64,000 bases of DNA from Bradyrhizobium sp. Ai1a-2 (lineage in GTDB: Bacteria > Pseudomonadota > Alphaproteobacteria > Rhizobiales > Xanthobacteraceae): NCBI RefSeq assembly GCF_000426245.1, contig NZ_AUEZ01000011.1, positions 62,001-126,000 on the forward strand, in the 5' to 3' direction. Position numbers and translations under genes: made by a program. The notes beneath the pieces were generated by a model. The model was not told the origin of the DNA. It did not search any database and saw only the letters and a program-made list of their open reading frames with translations. Of the stretch, positions 8,827-18,117 are shown in pieces (positions within the stretch are counted from its first letter, which is position 1; each line of letters opens with the position of its first letter).

Positions 8827-8953
8827 CTCCCTCTCCCGCTTGCGGGAGAGGGCTGGGGTGAGGGTGTCTCCACGATGGGATCATCCGTGGGGAGAGAGCC
8901 CTCACCCGCTGCGCCGAGGGCGCAGCGACCTCTCCCGCAAGCGGGAGAGGTGA
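8827..8953. repeat. Dispersed GC-rich inverted repeat, copy 3
   Basis: Contains CTCCCTCTCCCGCTTGCGGG at the left and CTCTCCCGCAAGCGGGAGAG at the right, with GTGAGGG/CCCTCAC arms between. This is the most regular of the four copies in the window and fills most of the gap before the HtrA-like gene. Confidence 0.85.
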
Positions 8954-9058
8954 AGCGGCGGACGCCCTAGCCATTCGGGCAGGTCTGCGCGCCGGCACGA
9001 GCACCTTGCGCAGCAGGAACCCGGCCCCCATGTGTGAGTTCTCCGAAGGAACCTCACC

Positions 9059-10078
9059 ATGTTGGATTTTGCCGCAAATAACGCCGGTGACGCGCTGTCA
9101 CCGCGAACGACTGAAGCTACGCCGGGCAATGACCGGACGCTGCTCGATGCCTATTCCAACGCCGTGATCGACGTGACCGAACGCGTCGGCCCCGCGGTGG
9201 TGCGCGTCGAGACCGGCCCGAAGGTCAAAACCCCGCGCGAACGCGCCGGGCTCGGCTCCGGCATCATTATCTCGCCCGATGGCCTCGTGCTGACCAACAG
9301 CCACGTGGTCGGCTCGTCGAAAGAGATCCGCCTGCGCGACACCGAGGGATTCGTGACCGACGCCCATGTGCTCGGCGTCGATCCCGACACCGACCTTGCA
9401 TTGCTGCGGGCCGATGGCGCGCGCGATTTGCCTTACGCTTCGCTCGGCGATTCCAAGCAACTCCGGCGCGGCCAGCTCGTGGTCGCGATCGGCAATCCGC
9501 TCGGCTTTGAATCGACCGTCACTGCCGGCGTGGTGTCGGCGCTGGGCCGTTCGATCCGCTCGGTCAGCGGGCGCACCATCGAGGACGTGATCCAGACCGA
9601 TGCGGCGCTGAACCCCGGCAATTCCGGCGGCCCGCTGGTGTCATCGAATTCGCAGGTGATCGGCATCAACACCGCGATCATCAACGGCGCGCAGGGCATC
9701 TGCTTTGCGGTCGCGAGCAACACCGCGCAGTTCGTGCTGTCGGAGATCATCCGCCACGGCTATGTCCGCCGCGCCTTCATCGGCGTCGCCGGCCAGACCG
9801 CGCCGATCCCGCGGCGCCATGCGGTGCTCGCCGGCGTCGACAACAAGATGGGCGCGCTGCTCGCGCAGATCGAGCCGGACAGCCCGGCGGCGAGAGCGGG
9901 GCTTCTGCCCGGCGACGTCGTGATCAAGCTCGACGGCATCGACATCAACGGTGTCGATGACCTGATCCGCGCGCTCGATCGCGACCGCATCGACCGCACG
10001 CTGGCGATGGACGTCCTGCGCCTGGGCCGCCTGCGCGCGATCGACATCCACCCGATCGAGCGCAAGCCTGCGAAGTAG
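9059..10078 (+). CDS. HtrA/DegP-like S1C serine protease with PDZ domain
   Basis: A 339-residue trypsin-like protease. The catalytic triad is readable: His82 in LTNSHVVG, Asp112 in DPDTDLALL and Ser189 in NPGNSGGPL. A single PDZ domain follows (about residues 235-330), with AARAGLLPGDVVIKLDG as its carboxylate-binding half. DegP-type proteins are normally exported, but this N terminus (MLDFAANNAGDALSPR) shows no signal peptide or membrane anchor, so a cytoplasmic role is possible unless the true start differs. AAGGA lies at a good distance before ATG 9059. It is a monocistronic unit between two copies of the same dispersed repeat. The substrate is unknown. Confidence 0.92.
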   Translation: MLDFAANNAGDALSPRTTEATPGNDRTLLDAYSNAVIDVTERVGPAVVRVETGPKVKTPRERAGLGSGIIISPDGLVLTNSHVVGSSKEIRLRDTEGFVTDAHVLGVDPDTDLALLRADGARDLPYASLGDSKQLRRGQLVVAIGNPLGFESTVTAGVVSALGRSIRSVSGRTIEDVIQTDAALNPGNSGGPLVSSNSQVIGINTAIINGAQGICFAVASNTAQFVLSEIIRHGYVRRAFIGVAGQTAPIPRRHAVLAGVDNKMGALLAQIEPDSPAARAGLLPGDVVIKLDGIDINGVDDLIRALDRDRIDRTLAMDVLRLGRLRAIDIHPIERKPAK

Positions 10079-10097
10079 TGATGCTGCCAGTTGATGT

Positions 10098-10245
10098 GCC
10101 CTCGCCCCTTGCGGGAGAGGGCGGCTCGGCTATTAGCGGCGAACTCACTTGGGTGAGGGGGTCTCTCCACCAGCACAGGAGCGTGTGGAGAGAACCCCTC
10201 ATCCGGCGCTTCGCGCCACCTTCTCCCACAAGGGGAGAAGGGAAG
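10098..10245. repeat. Dispersed GC-rich inverted repeat, copy 4
   Basis: Starts GCCCTCGCCCCTTGCGGGAG and ends CTTCTCCCACAAGGGGAGAA, with GGTGAGGGGGTCTCTCCAC and GTGGAGAGAACCCCTCATC pairing inside. It lies between the convergent HtrA-like gene and the alpha/beta hydrolase gene, so it may also serve as a bidirectional stop. Confidence 0.8.
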
Positions 10246-10258
10246 AAGCGCGCCGATC

Positions 10259-11041
10259 TCAATCCCGCAGCGCCGCCAGCAGTTCGTCGGGCTGCTCGAC
10301 CATCATCATGTGGCCGGCACCGGCCAGCACCGTGGTGCGTGCGTTCGGCGTTGCGGCTGCCAGCGTCTTGCCGGCTCTGGCAGGCGTCATCATGTCACGC
10401 TCGCCGAGGATGAAGGTCGCGGGCACCTTGATCTGCGCCGCCGCGGCCAGCGCGTTCTGGTATGAATTGCAGGCGTTCAGATCATTGTAGAGCACGCCCG
10501 GTCGCGCACGCTGCAGCACGCGCTGCGCGCCGTGGTGCATCCACAGTCCCGGCGCGAGCGAGCCGCCGAGTTCCGCCTTGAAGCCGAGGCCCCAGATCGA
10601 GACCATGTCGATCGCGGCGGGGTCGTTGGCCTCCGCTGCCTTCAACAGATCGGGCCCCACGGTCATCGTTGCCGCCGTTCCGATCAGGCTGAGCGCCGAT
10701 ACCTTCTCCGGGTGCCGTGCCGCGGTCTCCAGCGCGATCAGCGAGCCCATGGAATGGCCGATCAGCTTCGCCTTCGAGGCGCCGGCTGCCTGCAACAGCG
10801 CCGCGATCCAGTCCGCCATCGCCGCAATCGTCGGCAGCGGCTTGCCGGACGAACGGCCATGGCCTGGCAGATCCGGCACCAATACCGAATAGCCGTGATG
10901 CGCGAACCACCGGCTGTGCAAGGCCCAGGTGGAGCTGTCGAAGCCCGCACCGTGGATCATCACGACCGTGGGCAACGATGGATCGAACGGCTTTCCGCCA
11001 GTCGCCACGAAGGTCTCAATCCCGTTCACCGAAAGCTGCAT
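10259..11041 (-). CDS. Alpha/beta-fold hydrolase
   Basis: A 260-residue hydrolase with the complete fold signature: oxyanion-hole HGAGFDSSTW near residue 30, nucleophile elbow GHSMG (Ser near residue 97), acid in the LGERDMMTP segment and His in AGAGHMMMVEQP near the C terminus. No signal peptide is visible, so it is probably cytoplasmic. It starts only 3 bases after the O-acetylhomoserine sulfhydrylase gene on the same strand and is therefore co-transcribed with it. Ester or lactone substrates are possible. It is too short and lacks the motifs to be MetX homoserine acetyltransferase, despite its neighbour. Confidence 0.9.
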   Translation of the reverse strand: MQLSVNGIETFVATGGKPFDPSLPTVVMIHGAGFDSSTWALHSRWFAHHGYSVLVPDLPGHGRSSGKPLPTIAAMADWIAALLQAAGASKAKLIGHSMGSLIALETAARHPEKVSALSLIGTAATMTVGPDLLKAAEANDPAAIDMVSIWGLGFKAELGGSLAPGLWMHHGAQRVLQRARPGVLYNDLNACNSYQNALAAAAQIKVPATFILGERDMMTPARAGKTLAAATPNARTTVLAGAGHMMMVEQPDELLAALRD

Positions 11042-11044
11042 GGC

Positions 11045-12340
11045 TCAAACCCTCTGCGACGCGCGAAGCGCCTGGCCGAGATCGTCGATGATGTCTTGCG
11101 CGGTCTCGATGCCGACCGACAGCCGCACCAGCTCTTCGCCGATGCCGGCAGCCTTGAGCTGGTCGGCGTCCATCTGCTGATGGGTGGTCGAGGCGGGATG
11201 GATCACCAGCGTCTTGGCATCGCCGACATTGGCGAGGTGGCTGATCAGCTTCAACGACTCGATGAACTTCTTGCCCGCAGCGCGTCCGCCCTTGATGCCG
11301 AAGCTGACGATCGAGCCGGCGCCCCGCGGCAGCAGCTTCTTCGCAAGCTCGTGATCCGGGTGATTTTCCAGCGCCGGATGCAGCACCCAGTCGACCGCCT
11401 TGTTCGCCGTCAGGAATTCCAGCACCGCCAAAGTATTGCTCATGTGGCGATCCATGCGCACACCGAGCGTCTCGATGCCTTGCAGGAGCTGGAACGCGTT
11501 GGTCGGCGATATGCAGGCGCCGAAATCGCGCAAGCCTTCGGTGCGTGCGCGCATGATGAAAGCCGCCTTGCCGAACTGCTCGTCGAAGACGATGCCGTGA
11601 TAGCCGGCATAGGGCTCGGTGAGCTGCGGGAATTTGCCCGACGCATGCCAGTCGAACCCGCCGCCATCGACGATGACACCGCCGATCGCAATGCCGTGTC
11701 CGCCGAGCCATTTCGTCGCCGAGTTCATGACGATGTCGGCGCCCAATTCGATCGGCCGGCTGAGATAGGGCGTCGCAAAGGTGTTGTCGATCAACAGCGG
11801 GATCTTCGCGTCATGCGCGATGTCGGCCACCGCTGGGATATCGAGCACTTCGAGCCCGGGATTGCCGATGGTCTCGGCGATCACCAGCCGCGTATTCGGC
11901 TTGATCGCGGCGCGGAATTCGTCCAGCGCGCGCGGCTTCACGAAAGTCGTCGTGATGCCAAAGCGCGGCAACGTATGCGCCAGCAGGTTGATGGTGCCGC
12001 CATAGAGCGAAGCGGAGGCGACGATATGATCGCCGGCATTGAGCAGGGTCGCGATCGCCAGATGCATCGCGGCCATGCCGCTCGCGGTGCAGATCGCGCC
12101 GACGCCGCCTTCGAGCGCCGCGATCCGCTCTTCCAGCACCGCCGTCGTCGGATTGGATATCCGCGTATAGATGTGGCCGGCGCGCTCCAGATTGAACAGC
12201 GCGGCGGCGTGGTCGGCGTCCTGGAACACGTAAGACGTCGTCTGGTAGATCGGCACCGCGCGCGATCCCGTCACGGGATCGGGGCGCTGCCCGGCATGCA
12301 GGCTTAGGGTTTCGAACGCAGGCGGCTTGGGTGCGGGCAT
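11045..12340 (-). CDS. metY: O-acetylhomoserine sulfhydrylase (homocysteine synthase, MetY-like)
   Basis: A 431-residue PLP enzyme of the Cys/Met metabolism family, predicted to make homocysteine from O-acetylhomoserine and sulfide (or methionine from methanethiol). The Schiff-base lysine is Lys210 in SATKWLGGHG. YQTTSYVFQDADHAAALFN near residue 30 and the SLYGGTINLL segment near 105 are typical of MetY rather than MetB/MetC. A longer frame to 12469 would run through a repeat, so ATG 12340 (MPAPKPPAFETLSLHAG) is preferred and gives the usual family length. It is followed at once by the alpha/beta hydrolase gene. Confidence 0.92.
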   Translation of the reverse strand: MPAPKPPAFETLSLHAGQRPDPVTGSRAVPIYQTTSYVFQDADHAAALFNLERAGHIYTRISNPTTAVLEERIAALEGGVGAICTASGMAAMHLAIATLLNAGDHIVASASLYGGTINLLAHTLPRFGITTTFVKPRALDEFRAAIKPNTRLVIAETIGNPGLEVLDIPAVADIAHDAKIPLLIDNTFATPYLSRPIELGADIVMNSATKWLGGHGIAIGGVIVDGGGFDWHASGKFPQLTEPYAGYHGIVFDEQFGKAAFIMRARTEGLRDFGACISPTNAFQLLQGIETLGVRMDRHMSNTLAVLEFLTANKAVDWVLHPALENHPDHELAKKLLPRGAGSIVSFGIKGGRAAGKKFIESLKLISHLANVGDAKTLVIHPASTTHQQMDADQLKAAGIGEELVRLSVGIETAQDIIDDLGQALRASQRV

Positions 12341-12383
12341 GCTGAAACTCGCGAAGATGGGATCGGGGATTGGTGCGCTTACG

Positions 12384-12436
12384 GCGTGATCCGGACAGAT
12401 GGAAGCCGATTTTCCGAAAAGATCATGCCCAAAACT
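12384..12436. repeat. Dispersed repeat with GATCCGGA...TTTTCCGAAAAGATCATGC core, copy 1
   Basis: The segment TTTTCCGAAAAGATCATGC recurs almost unchanged at 13791-13857. It sits between the end of pncB and the start of the sulfhydrylase gene. Confidence 0.7.
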
Positions 12437-13739
12437 AGACGTGCACGGCGGCGCGTACGCGGCCGGCATTGCCGAATACGCGCAGGTAACGCTCGACCTC
12501 GGAGGGGATGCCGGTCGCCTTCTCGGGATTGTCTGAGAGTTTCACCGCCGGCCTGCCGTCGACCGAGGTCACCTTGCAGACGATCGAGATCGGGTCGAGA
12601 TCGGCGGAACCATTGGGCGTGCAGCCGACGAAGTCATTGGTGAGGTTGGTGCCCCAGCCGAAGCTGATGCGGACGCGGCCGGAGAAATGCCTGTAGGTTT
12701 CCTCGATTGAATCGACATCCATCGCGTCGGAGAACACCAGCAGCTTTTCCTTGGGATCGCGGCCCTTCTGTTTCCACCATCTGATGATCTCTTCGCCGGC
12801 CGCGATCGGCGGCGCGCTGTCCGGGCGAAAGCCGGTCCAGTCCGCGACCCAATCCGGCGCGTCGCGCAGGAACACTCTGGTGCCGAAAGCATCGGGCAGC
12901 GCGACCAGCAGGTTGCCGCCATAGGTATGGCGCCACTGGTCGAGGATAGCGTAGGGCGCCCAGCGCAGCTCTTCGTCCGAATTGGCAAGCGCCGCGGCCA
13001 CCATCGGCAGCTCATGGGCATTGGTGCCGATCGCCTCGAGGTCGTTGTCCATCGCCAGCAGCACGTTGGAGGTGCCGGTGAAGGACGGCCCCAGCCCCTC
13101 CTTCACCGCCTCGACGCACCAGCGCTGCCAGAGAAAGCCGTGGCGGCGGCGGGTGCCGAAGTCCGAAAGCCGCAAGCCGTCGAGCTTGCGCAGGCGCTCG
13201 ACCTTGGCCCACAGCTTGGCCTTGGCGCGGGCATAGAGCACGTCGAGCGCGAAGCGGCCCTGACCCTTCATCGCCGCGCGCGAGCGCAACTCGTTCAGGA
13301 TCGCCAGCGCGGGGATCTCCCACATCGTGGTGTGGGTCCACGGCCCGTGGAAATGCAGTTCATACTGCCCGTCGACCTTGTGCAGGTCATATTCGGGCAG
13401 GCGGAAACTCGAAAGCCAGTTGATGAAATCCGGCGAGAACATCTGGGTCTTGCCGTAGAAGGTGTTACCGGCGAGCCAGATCAGCTCCTTCTTGCTGAAG
13501 CGGATGGTGCGGGCGTGGTCGAGCTGGGCGCGCAATTCGCCCTCGTCGATCACCTCGGCAAGCCGGACGCGGCCGGTGCGGTTGATCACCGAAAAGGTCG
13601 TGCGCGTGTCCGGGTAGAATTCCCGGATCATCTGCATCATCAACAGCTTGTAGAAATCGGTGTCGAGCAGGCTGCGCACGATCGGGTCGAGCCGCCAGCC
13701 ATGGTTGTAGGTCCGGGTTGCAATATCCGTAAACGTCAT
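12435..13739 (-). CDS. pncB: Nicotinate phosphoribosyltransferase
   Basis: A 434-residue enzyme of the Preiss-Handler NAD salvage route, converting nicotinate and PRPP to nicotinate mononucleotide, normally with ATP hydrolysis. The N-terminal [15 protein letters not shown] signature, the [14 protein letters not shown] segment (about residues 175-188) and the [14 protein letters not shown] stretch are characteristic of PncB, and the length matches the family. It ends beside a repeat and starts near another, so it is probably monocistronic. Its position next to the nicotinate dehydrogenase genes places salvage and catabolism of nicotinate side by side. Confidence 0.95.
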   Translation of the reverse strand: MTFTDIATRTYNHGWRLDPIVRSLLDTDFYKLLMMQMIREFYPDTRTTFSVINRTGRVRLAEVIDEGELRAQLDHARTIRFSKKELIWLAGNTFYGKTQMFSPDFINWLSSFRLPEYDLHKVDGQYELHFHGPWTHTTMWEIPALAILNELRSRAAMKGQGRFALDVLYARAKAKLWAKVERLRKLDGLRLSDFGTRRRHGFLWQRWCVEAVKEGLGPSFTGTSNVLLAMDNDLEAIGTNAHELPMVAAALANSDEELRWAPYAILDQWRHTYGGNLLVALPDAFGTRVFLRDAPDWVADWTGFRPDSAPPIAAGEEIIRWWKQKGRDPKEKLLVFSDAMDVDSIEETYRHFSGRVRISFGWGTNLTNDFVGCTPNGSADLDPISIVCKVTSVDGRPAVKLSDNPEKATGIPSEVERYLRVFGNAGRVRAAVHV

Positions 13740-13790
13740 GACGGAACCTTAGCCTGCCAAAAGCTGCCCAACCAGTGGGATTTGCCAGGA

Positions 13791-13857
13791 GCATGATCCG
13801 GAAAAGTGGGTGCCGGTTTTCCGAAAAGATCATGCTCAAACAAAAAGATAAAGCGGG
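13791..13857. repeat. Dispersed repeat with GATCATGCTC palindromic ends, copy 2
   Basis: GAGCATGATCCGGAAAAGTG and TTTTCCGAAAAGATCATGCTC form an imperfect inverted repeat followed by AAACAAAAAGATAAAGCGG, a run common in Bradyrhizobium intergenic DNA. It separates pncB from the end of nicB. Confidence 0.8.
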
Positions 13858-13898
13858 AGGATGTCCGAAGGGACGTCCTCGCGCTTGAGCAGAGCAGC

Positions 13899-16800
13899 TC
13901 AGCGTGTTCCCTGTCTGATCCTGCCGACGGCAGCTTCGAGCCCGGTCCAGGCCGCCTTGTCCGGGGCAAACTGCCGTCGGAGATAGGAAACGAGCTCGGC
14001 AATCTGGCCATCGGTCATGCTGTCCTTGAAGGCAGGCATATAACCGAGATTGCCGGTCGCGGGTTCGCGGATGCCGTGCAGGATCACCTGGATCAAATTG
14101 TCCGGCACCGCGCTGTGTAGATTGCTGTTGAGGGACAGCGATGGCCGGCTGCCGAACAAAGGTGGCCCGCCCACCTCGTGACAGACCGCGCAGGCGCCCT
14201 GATAGAGGCGGGCGCCGAAAGAGGCGGGCATAACAGTGCTCGTGGCGGTCGCATGTTCGAGCTTCACAGCGATCGCTTCCTGCGCCGGCGTGTCGATGGC
14301 CGTGGCGCTGAACGCGCTGAGATAGACCGCCATGGCGCGGATGTCGTGGTCGGGCAGGGCGGCCAATTCCTTCACCACCGGCGCCATCGGCCCGGCCGCC
14401 ACGCCGTGGAAGCGGGACTCACCGGTCCGCAGATAGGCGTAGAGTTCGTCCTCGCTCCAGGGGATCGGCGCTTTCGATAGGGACGTCAGCGCCGGCGCCT
14501 CCCAGCCCTCGGCGAAGCCGCCGGCGAGATAGGCATTCTTGAGTTCGGCGCCGAGCGCGTTGCGCGGCGAATGGCAGGCGCTGCAGTGACCGAGACCTTC
14601 GACCAGATAGGCGCCGCGATTCCAGATTTCCGACCTGGTTGGATCGGGCTGGAATGTTTTTGTATCATGGAACAGCGCGTTCCATCCGGCGAGCAGCGGG
14701 CGCAGGTTGAATGGAAACTTCAGTTCATGTTCCGGTGTCGTCGCATGCGCCGGTGCCTGCGCCATCAGGAAGGCATAGAGCGCCTGCAGGTCGGCATCAT
14801 CAGCCTTGGCAAAATGGGTATAGGGGAAGGCCGGATAGAGATGCCGGCCGTCGCGATGGATGCCTTCGCGCATCGCCCGCTCGAAGGCCGGATAGGACCA
14901 CGCGCCGATGCCGGTCTCGACATCCGGTGTGATGTTGGTCGCGTAGATGACGCCGAACGGCGTTTCCAGTGGCCGCCCGCCGGCGTTGAACGCTCCGCCT
15001 GATGCGGTATGACACACGCCGCAGGCGCCGAGTGCCGCCAGTTCCTTGCCGCGGGCAATGGTCGCGGCCGAATAGACCGACGTGTCGGGACGCGCGATCG
15101 GCGCGATCGCCCGCCACGGCAGCACGGCTGCGCCGATGCCGACGATTGCTGCGCATAGCGCGGCGATGCCGGCGAGCGCGCCGGTGCGTTTCGCAAACGG
15201 CTTTTGCCATGCGTCCGATGCGATAGGCAGTGGCGCCAGCGCGGGCGGAGCAGTCGGTTGCTCGCCGTGCAATCCCTTCAGGATACGTTCCGGCGTGAAC
15301 GGCAATTCGCGGAAGCGCACGCCGGTGGCATCATAGATCGCGTTCGCGATCGCGGCCGCGCTTGGCACTGAAGCGGATTCGCCGACGCCGAGCGGTGGCT
15401 GATCCTGCCGCGGCAGCATCAGCACGTCGATCTTGGGAAGCTCGGGAAATTTGATGATGGGGTAGGCGCCCCATTCCCGCGCCGTCACCGCGCCGCGCTC
15501 GAAGGTGACTTCTTCCATCAGCGCGCGGCTGGTCGACTGGATGATGTTGCCTTCGATCTGATGGCGCACGCCGTCCGGGTTGATCATCAAACCGGAATCC
15601 TGGCCGGCCACCACGCGCGTCACGCTGACGTCGCCGGTCGCCTTGTTGACCGCGACATCGGCGATCCACGCCGACCATGCCGCGCCATAGCCTGGAAACT
15701 TGCTGTGGACGTAGAGCGCATAGGCAAAGCCGCGCCCGCGCGCGATGTCGCCTTCCGCGACCTTCTCCTCGCGCACCGGCCGCGGTTTCCAGCCGGCGCG
15801 TTCGGCGACGGCATTGACGAGATCAATGGCGCGCTGGTCCTTGAGATAGCGCAGCCGGTATTCGATCGGATCGACGCCGGCTTCGCTCGCGAGCTCGTCG
15901 ATATAGGATTCATGCGCAAAGGTGTTCGGCAGTGCCGAGACGCCGCGCAACCAGGAAGCGCGCACGATCGGCGGCATGTCGTTGGCGACCACGCGCATGT
16001 GCTCGTAGTCGTATGGCGGGATCGCCGTGCGGTCGCCCATCTCGAACACGGCAGGTGTCGGCGCGATCCGCCCGGTGAGCAAGAGCGCCAGCGTCGGCGC
16101 GCCGTTCGAGGGATAGCGCGTGGCGAAATCGTAGGCCGCCACGCTGCCGTCCGCGTTCAAGCCGCCATTGACATCCATCAGTTGGGCGGTGCCCTTCGGC
16201 TCCCACGCATGCTCCTGCTCGCGCGTCAATTGCACGCGCACCGGACGGCCGACCGCGCGCGAAAGCAAGAGCGCATCCGCCGTGACATCGTCGGCGCAGT
16301 TGCGGCCATAGCAACCGGCCGCCTCCATCCTGATCACCTCGATCTCGGCCTCCGGCCGCTCGATCAGGAGCGCGAGATCGCCGCGCAGGATGTGCGGGTT
16401 CTGCGTGCCCGACCAGACGCGGATTCCGCCGTCGCGATAGTCCGCCACTGCGCAGGACGGGCCGATCGAGCCGTGCATCTGGTAAGGCCACAGGTAAGTC
16501 CGCTGCATCGGCTTCGCCGCGGCCTTGATCGCAGCATCGACATCGCCCTTGTCGAGCAACGTGCGCGGCGTCGACGGATTGGCGCGTAGCGCCTGCTCGA
16601 TATTCTCAAGATCGGTCGGGGCCGGTCCCGGCTTCCAGGTGACCTTCAGTTGTGCGGCAGCGCTGATCGCGTTCTCCTCGCGCTCGGCGACGACGCCGAC
16701 GAAGTCGCCGATGCGGACCACGGCGACGAGGCCCGGAATATTCCGTACCGAACCTTCGTCGACTGCGATCAGGCTGGTGCCGACGAACGGCCCGGCATCG

Positions 16801-17432
16801 ACGCCCGCATAGGGCGGGCGCACCACGCGGCCGTGCAGCATGCCGGGCACGCGAACGTCGTGGACATAGACCAGTTCGCCGGTTGCCTTGGCGGGGAGAT
16901 CGACGCGCGGCATCGATTTGCCGACGACGGAATAGGCATCGACGGTCTTCACCGGCACGTCGTCGGCGAGTTCGAGGCGGATCGTGTCGTCCGCGATCAA
17001 CTCGCCATAGGTGACACTGCGGTTGTCCTTGCCGCGGATCAGCCCGTCCTCGATCGCGAGTTCGTCGCTTGATAGTTCGAGCCGTTCGACCGCGCGCGCG
17101 ACCAAAAAGTGGCGCGCCTGCGCCGCCGCCTTGCGGAGCGGCACCGCCGATATCTGCATGGTCTCGCTGGCGATCGTCGGACCCTGGTTGGGCGTTTGCG
17201 AGGTGTCGCCGAGCACCACGACCACGCGCGCAAACGACACGTCCAGTTCCTCGGCAACGACCTGCCCGAGGGCGGTGCGGATGCCGGTGCCAAGGTCGAC
17301 ATGGCCGTTATAGGCGGTGACGAAGCCATCCGCCGTGATCCTGATGAAGGTTTCGAACGCGCCGTCCGCATCCGATCGCCTGATAACGGAGAGCGACCCC
17401 TGCGGGCGCGCGGGATTCTCCTGCGACGCCAT
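13899..17432 (-). CDS. nicB: Nicotinate dehydrogenase large subunit: molybdopterin domain fused to triheme cytochrome c (NicB-like)
   Basis: An 1177-residue fusion. Residues about 1-725 are a xanthine-dehydrogenase-type molybdopterin-cytosine-dinucleotide subunit of the isoquinoline 1-oxidoreductase/nicotinate dehydrogenase branch. A hydrophobic helix (GALAGIAALCAAIVGIGAAV, about 745-768) follows. The last 400 residues hold three CxxCH haem sites starting at Cys804 (CGVCH), Cys950 (CSACH) and Cys1081 (CAVCH). This length and layout match NicB of Pseudomonas putida, which hydroxylates nicotinate to 6-hydroxynicotinate and passes electrons through c-haems to the respiratory chain. The start at 17432 overlaps the stop of the small-subunit gene by one base (TGATG); a longer frame would lie inside that gene. 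Substrate assignment is strengthened by the neighbouring 6-hydroxynicotinate reductase. Confidence 0.88.
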   Translation of the reverse strand: MASQENPARPQGSLSVIRRSDADGAFETFIRITADGFVTAYNGHVDLGTGIRTALGQVVAEELDVSFARVVVVLGDTSQTPNQGPTIASETMQISAVPLRKAAAQARHFLVARAVERLELSSDELAIEDGLIRGKDNRSVTYGELIADDTIRLELADDVPVKTVDAYSVVGKSMPRVDLPAKATGELVYVHDVRVPGMLHGRVVRPPYAGVDAGPFVGTSLIAVDEGSVRNIPGLVAVVRIGDFVGVVAEREENAISAAAQLKVTWKPGPAPTDLENIEQALRANPSTPRTLLDKGDVDAAIKAAAKPMQRTYLWPYQMHGSIGPSCAVADYRDGGIRVWSGTQNPHILRGDLALLIERPEAEIEVIRMEAAGCYGRNCADDVTADALLLSRAVGRPVRVQLTREQEHAWEPKGTAQLMDVNGGLNADGSVAAYDFATRYPSNGAPTLALLLTGRIAPTPAVFEMGDRTAIPPYDYEHMRVVANDMPPIVRASWLRGVSALPNTFAHESYIDELASEAGVDPIEYRLRYLKDQRAIDLVNAVAERAGWKPRPVREEKVAEGDIARGRGFAYALYVHSKFPGYGAAWSAWIADVAVNKATGDVSVTRVVAGQDSGLMINPDGVRHQIEGNIIQSTSRALMEEVTFERGAVTAREWGAYPIIKFPELPKIDVLMLPRQDQPPLGVGESASVPSAAAIANAIYDATGVRFRELPFTPERILKGLHGEQPTAPPALAPLPIASDAWQKPFAKRTGALAGIAALCAAIVGIGAAVLPWRAIAPIARPDTSVYSAATIARGKELAALGACGVCHTASGGAFNAGGRPLETPFGVIYATNITPDVETGIGAWSYPAFERAMREGIHRDGRHLYPAFPYTHFAKADDADLQALYAFLMAQAPAHATTPEHELKFPFNLRPLLAGWNALFHDTKTFQPDPTRSEIWNRGAYLVEGLGHCSACHSPRNALGAELKNAYLAGGFAEGWEAPALTSLSKAPIPWSEDELYAYLRTGESRFHGVAAGPMAPVVKELAALPDHDIRAMAVYLSAFSATAIDTPAQEAIAVKLEHATATSTVMPASFGARLYQGACAVCHEVGGPPLFGSRPSLSLNSNLHSAVPDNLIQVILHGIREPATGNLGYMPAFKDSMTDGQIAELVSYLRRQFAPDKAAWTGLEAAVGRIRQGTR

Positions 17433-17899
17433 CAATCGCGCGCCTCGAGTTCGTGGCCGGCCGCGCGCATGGCGGCGCGGATGATCTCGATATGCGCGCC
17501 GCAGCGGCAGAGATTGTAGCGCAGCGCCTCCAGCACCTCGGTCTCGGTCGGACGCGGATTGCGCGTGAGCAGCGCCTTGGTCGTGATGATCATGCCGTTG
17601 AGGCAATAGCCGCATTGCGCGGCCTGCTCGGCGATGAAAGCTTCTTGCACAGGATCGGGGCGTTCGCGCGTGCCGAGCCCTTCGAGCGTCACAATGTCGC
17701 GCCCGATGCAGCCGTCAATCGGGATCACGCAGGATCGCGCCGCGACGCCGTCGATCAGCACTGCGCAGGCGCCGCATTCGCCGAGCCCGCAACCATATTT
17801 CGGTCCGTTCAGTTCGAGATCGTTGCGCAGCACGTAAAGCAGTGCGGTGTCCGGAGCGGCGTCGACATCGAAAATCCTGCCGTTGACGGTCAGGCGCAT
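17432..17899 (-). CDS. nicA: Nicotinate dehydrogenase small 2Fe-2S subunit (NicA-like)
   Basis: A 155-residue iron-sulfur subunit of a molybdenum hydroxylase. The N-terminal plant-ferredoxin-type cluster is ligated by Cys37, Cys42, Cys45 and Cys57 (GCGLGECGAC and RSC), and the C-terminal all-helical cluster domain has QCGYC and CRCG. It would relay electrons from the molybdopterin centre to the haems of the fused large subunit. ATG 17899 (MRLTVNGRIFDV) is chosen because it begins exactly at the first beta strand; an upstream extension adds an unusual Cys-rich tail. It is the first gene of the nicAB unit, divergent from the 6-hydroxynicotinate reductase operon. Confidence 0.9.
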   Translation of the reverse strand: MRLTVNGRIFDVDAAPDTALLYVLRNDLELNGPKYGCGLGECGACAVLIDGVAARSCVIPIDGCIGRDIVTLEGLGTRERPDPVQEAFIAEQAAQCGYCLNGMIITTKALLTRNPRPTETEVLEALRYNLCRCGAHIEIIRAAMRAAGHELEARD

Positions 17900-17993
17900 C
17901 GGCTCGTGGTCCCCAAAGGCTTCGATAAGAGTTGCGCTGATTGCGGTGCAAAATCGGCGATCGCACAATCACGATCGATCGCATCGGAGGATA

Positions 17994-18011
17994 ACGTTTG
18001 TGTACAAACGT
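17994..18011. promoter_or_regulatory. Candidate operator O1 upstream of nicA
   Basis: ACGTTTGTGTACAAACGT is an 18-bp inverted repeat with 8 of 9 pairs matching, centred 95-112 bases upstream of the nicA start codon. Its TTTGTGTACAAA core resembles the GTATAC-centred palindromes at 18144-18165 and 28787-28800. Confidence 0.6.
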
Positions 18012-18117
18012 GCAAGCCATCAGCGTCTTGCTGCACTGCGCTGCCCGCTTTCTGGACAATGCGGGGAGGCAAATGAGGTTTTATTCGGCAGCCGCGGTTT
18101 TTCGCTGTTGCACCCGC

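Noticed and set aside
10532..12307. A 591-codon plus-strand frame over the hydrolase and sulfhydrylase genes
   Set aside because: It covers two well-supported minus-strand genes, and the product resembles no family and is strongly Arg/Gln/His biased.
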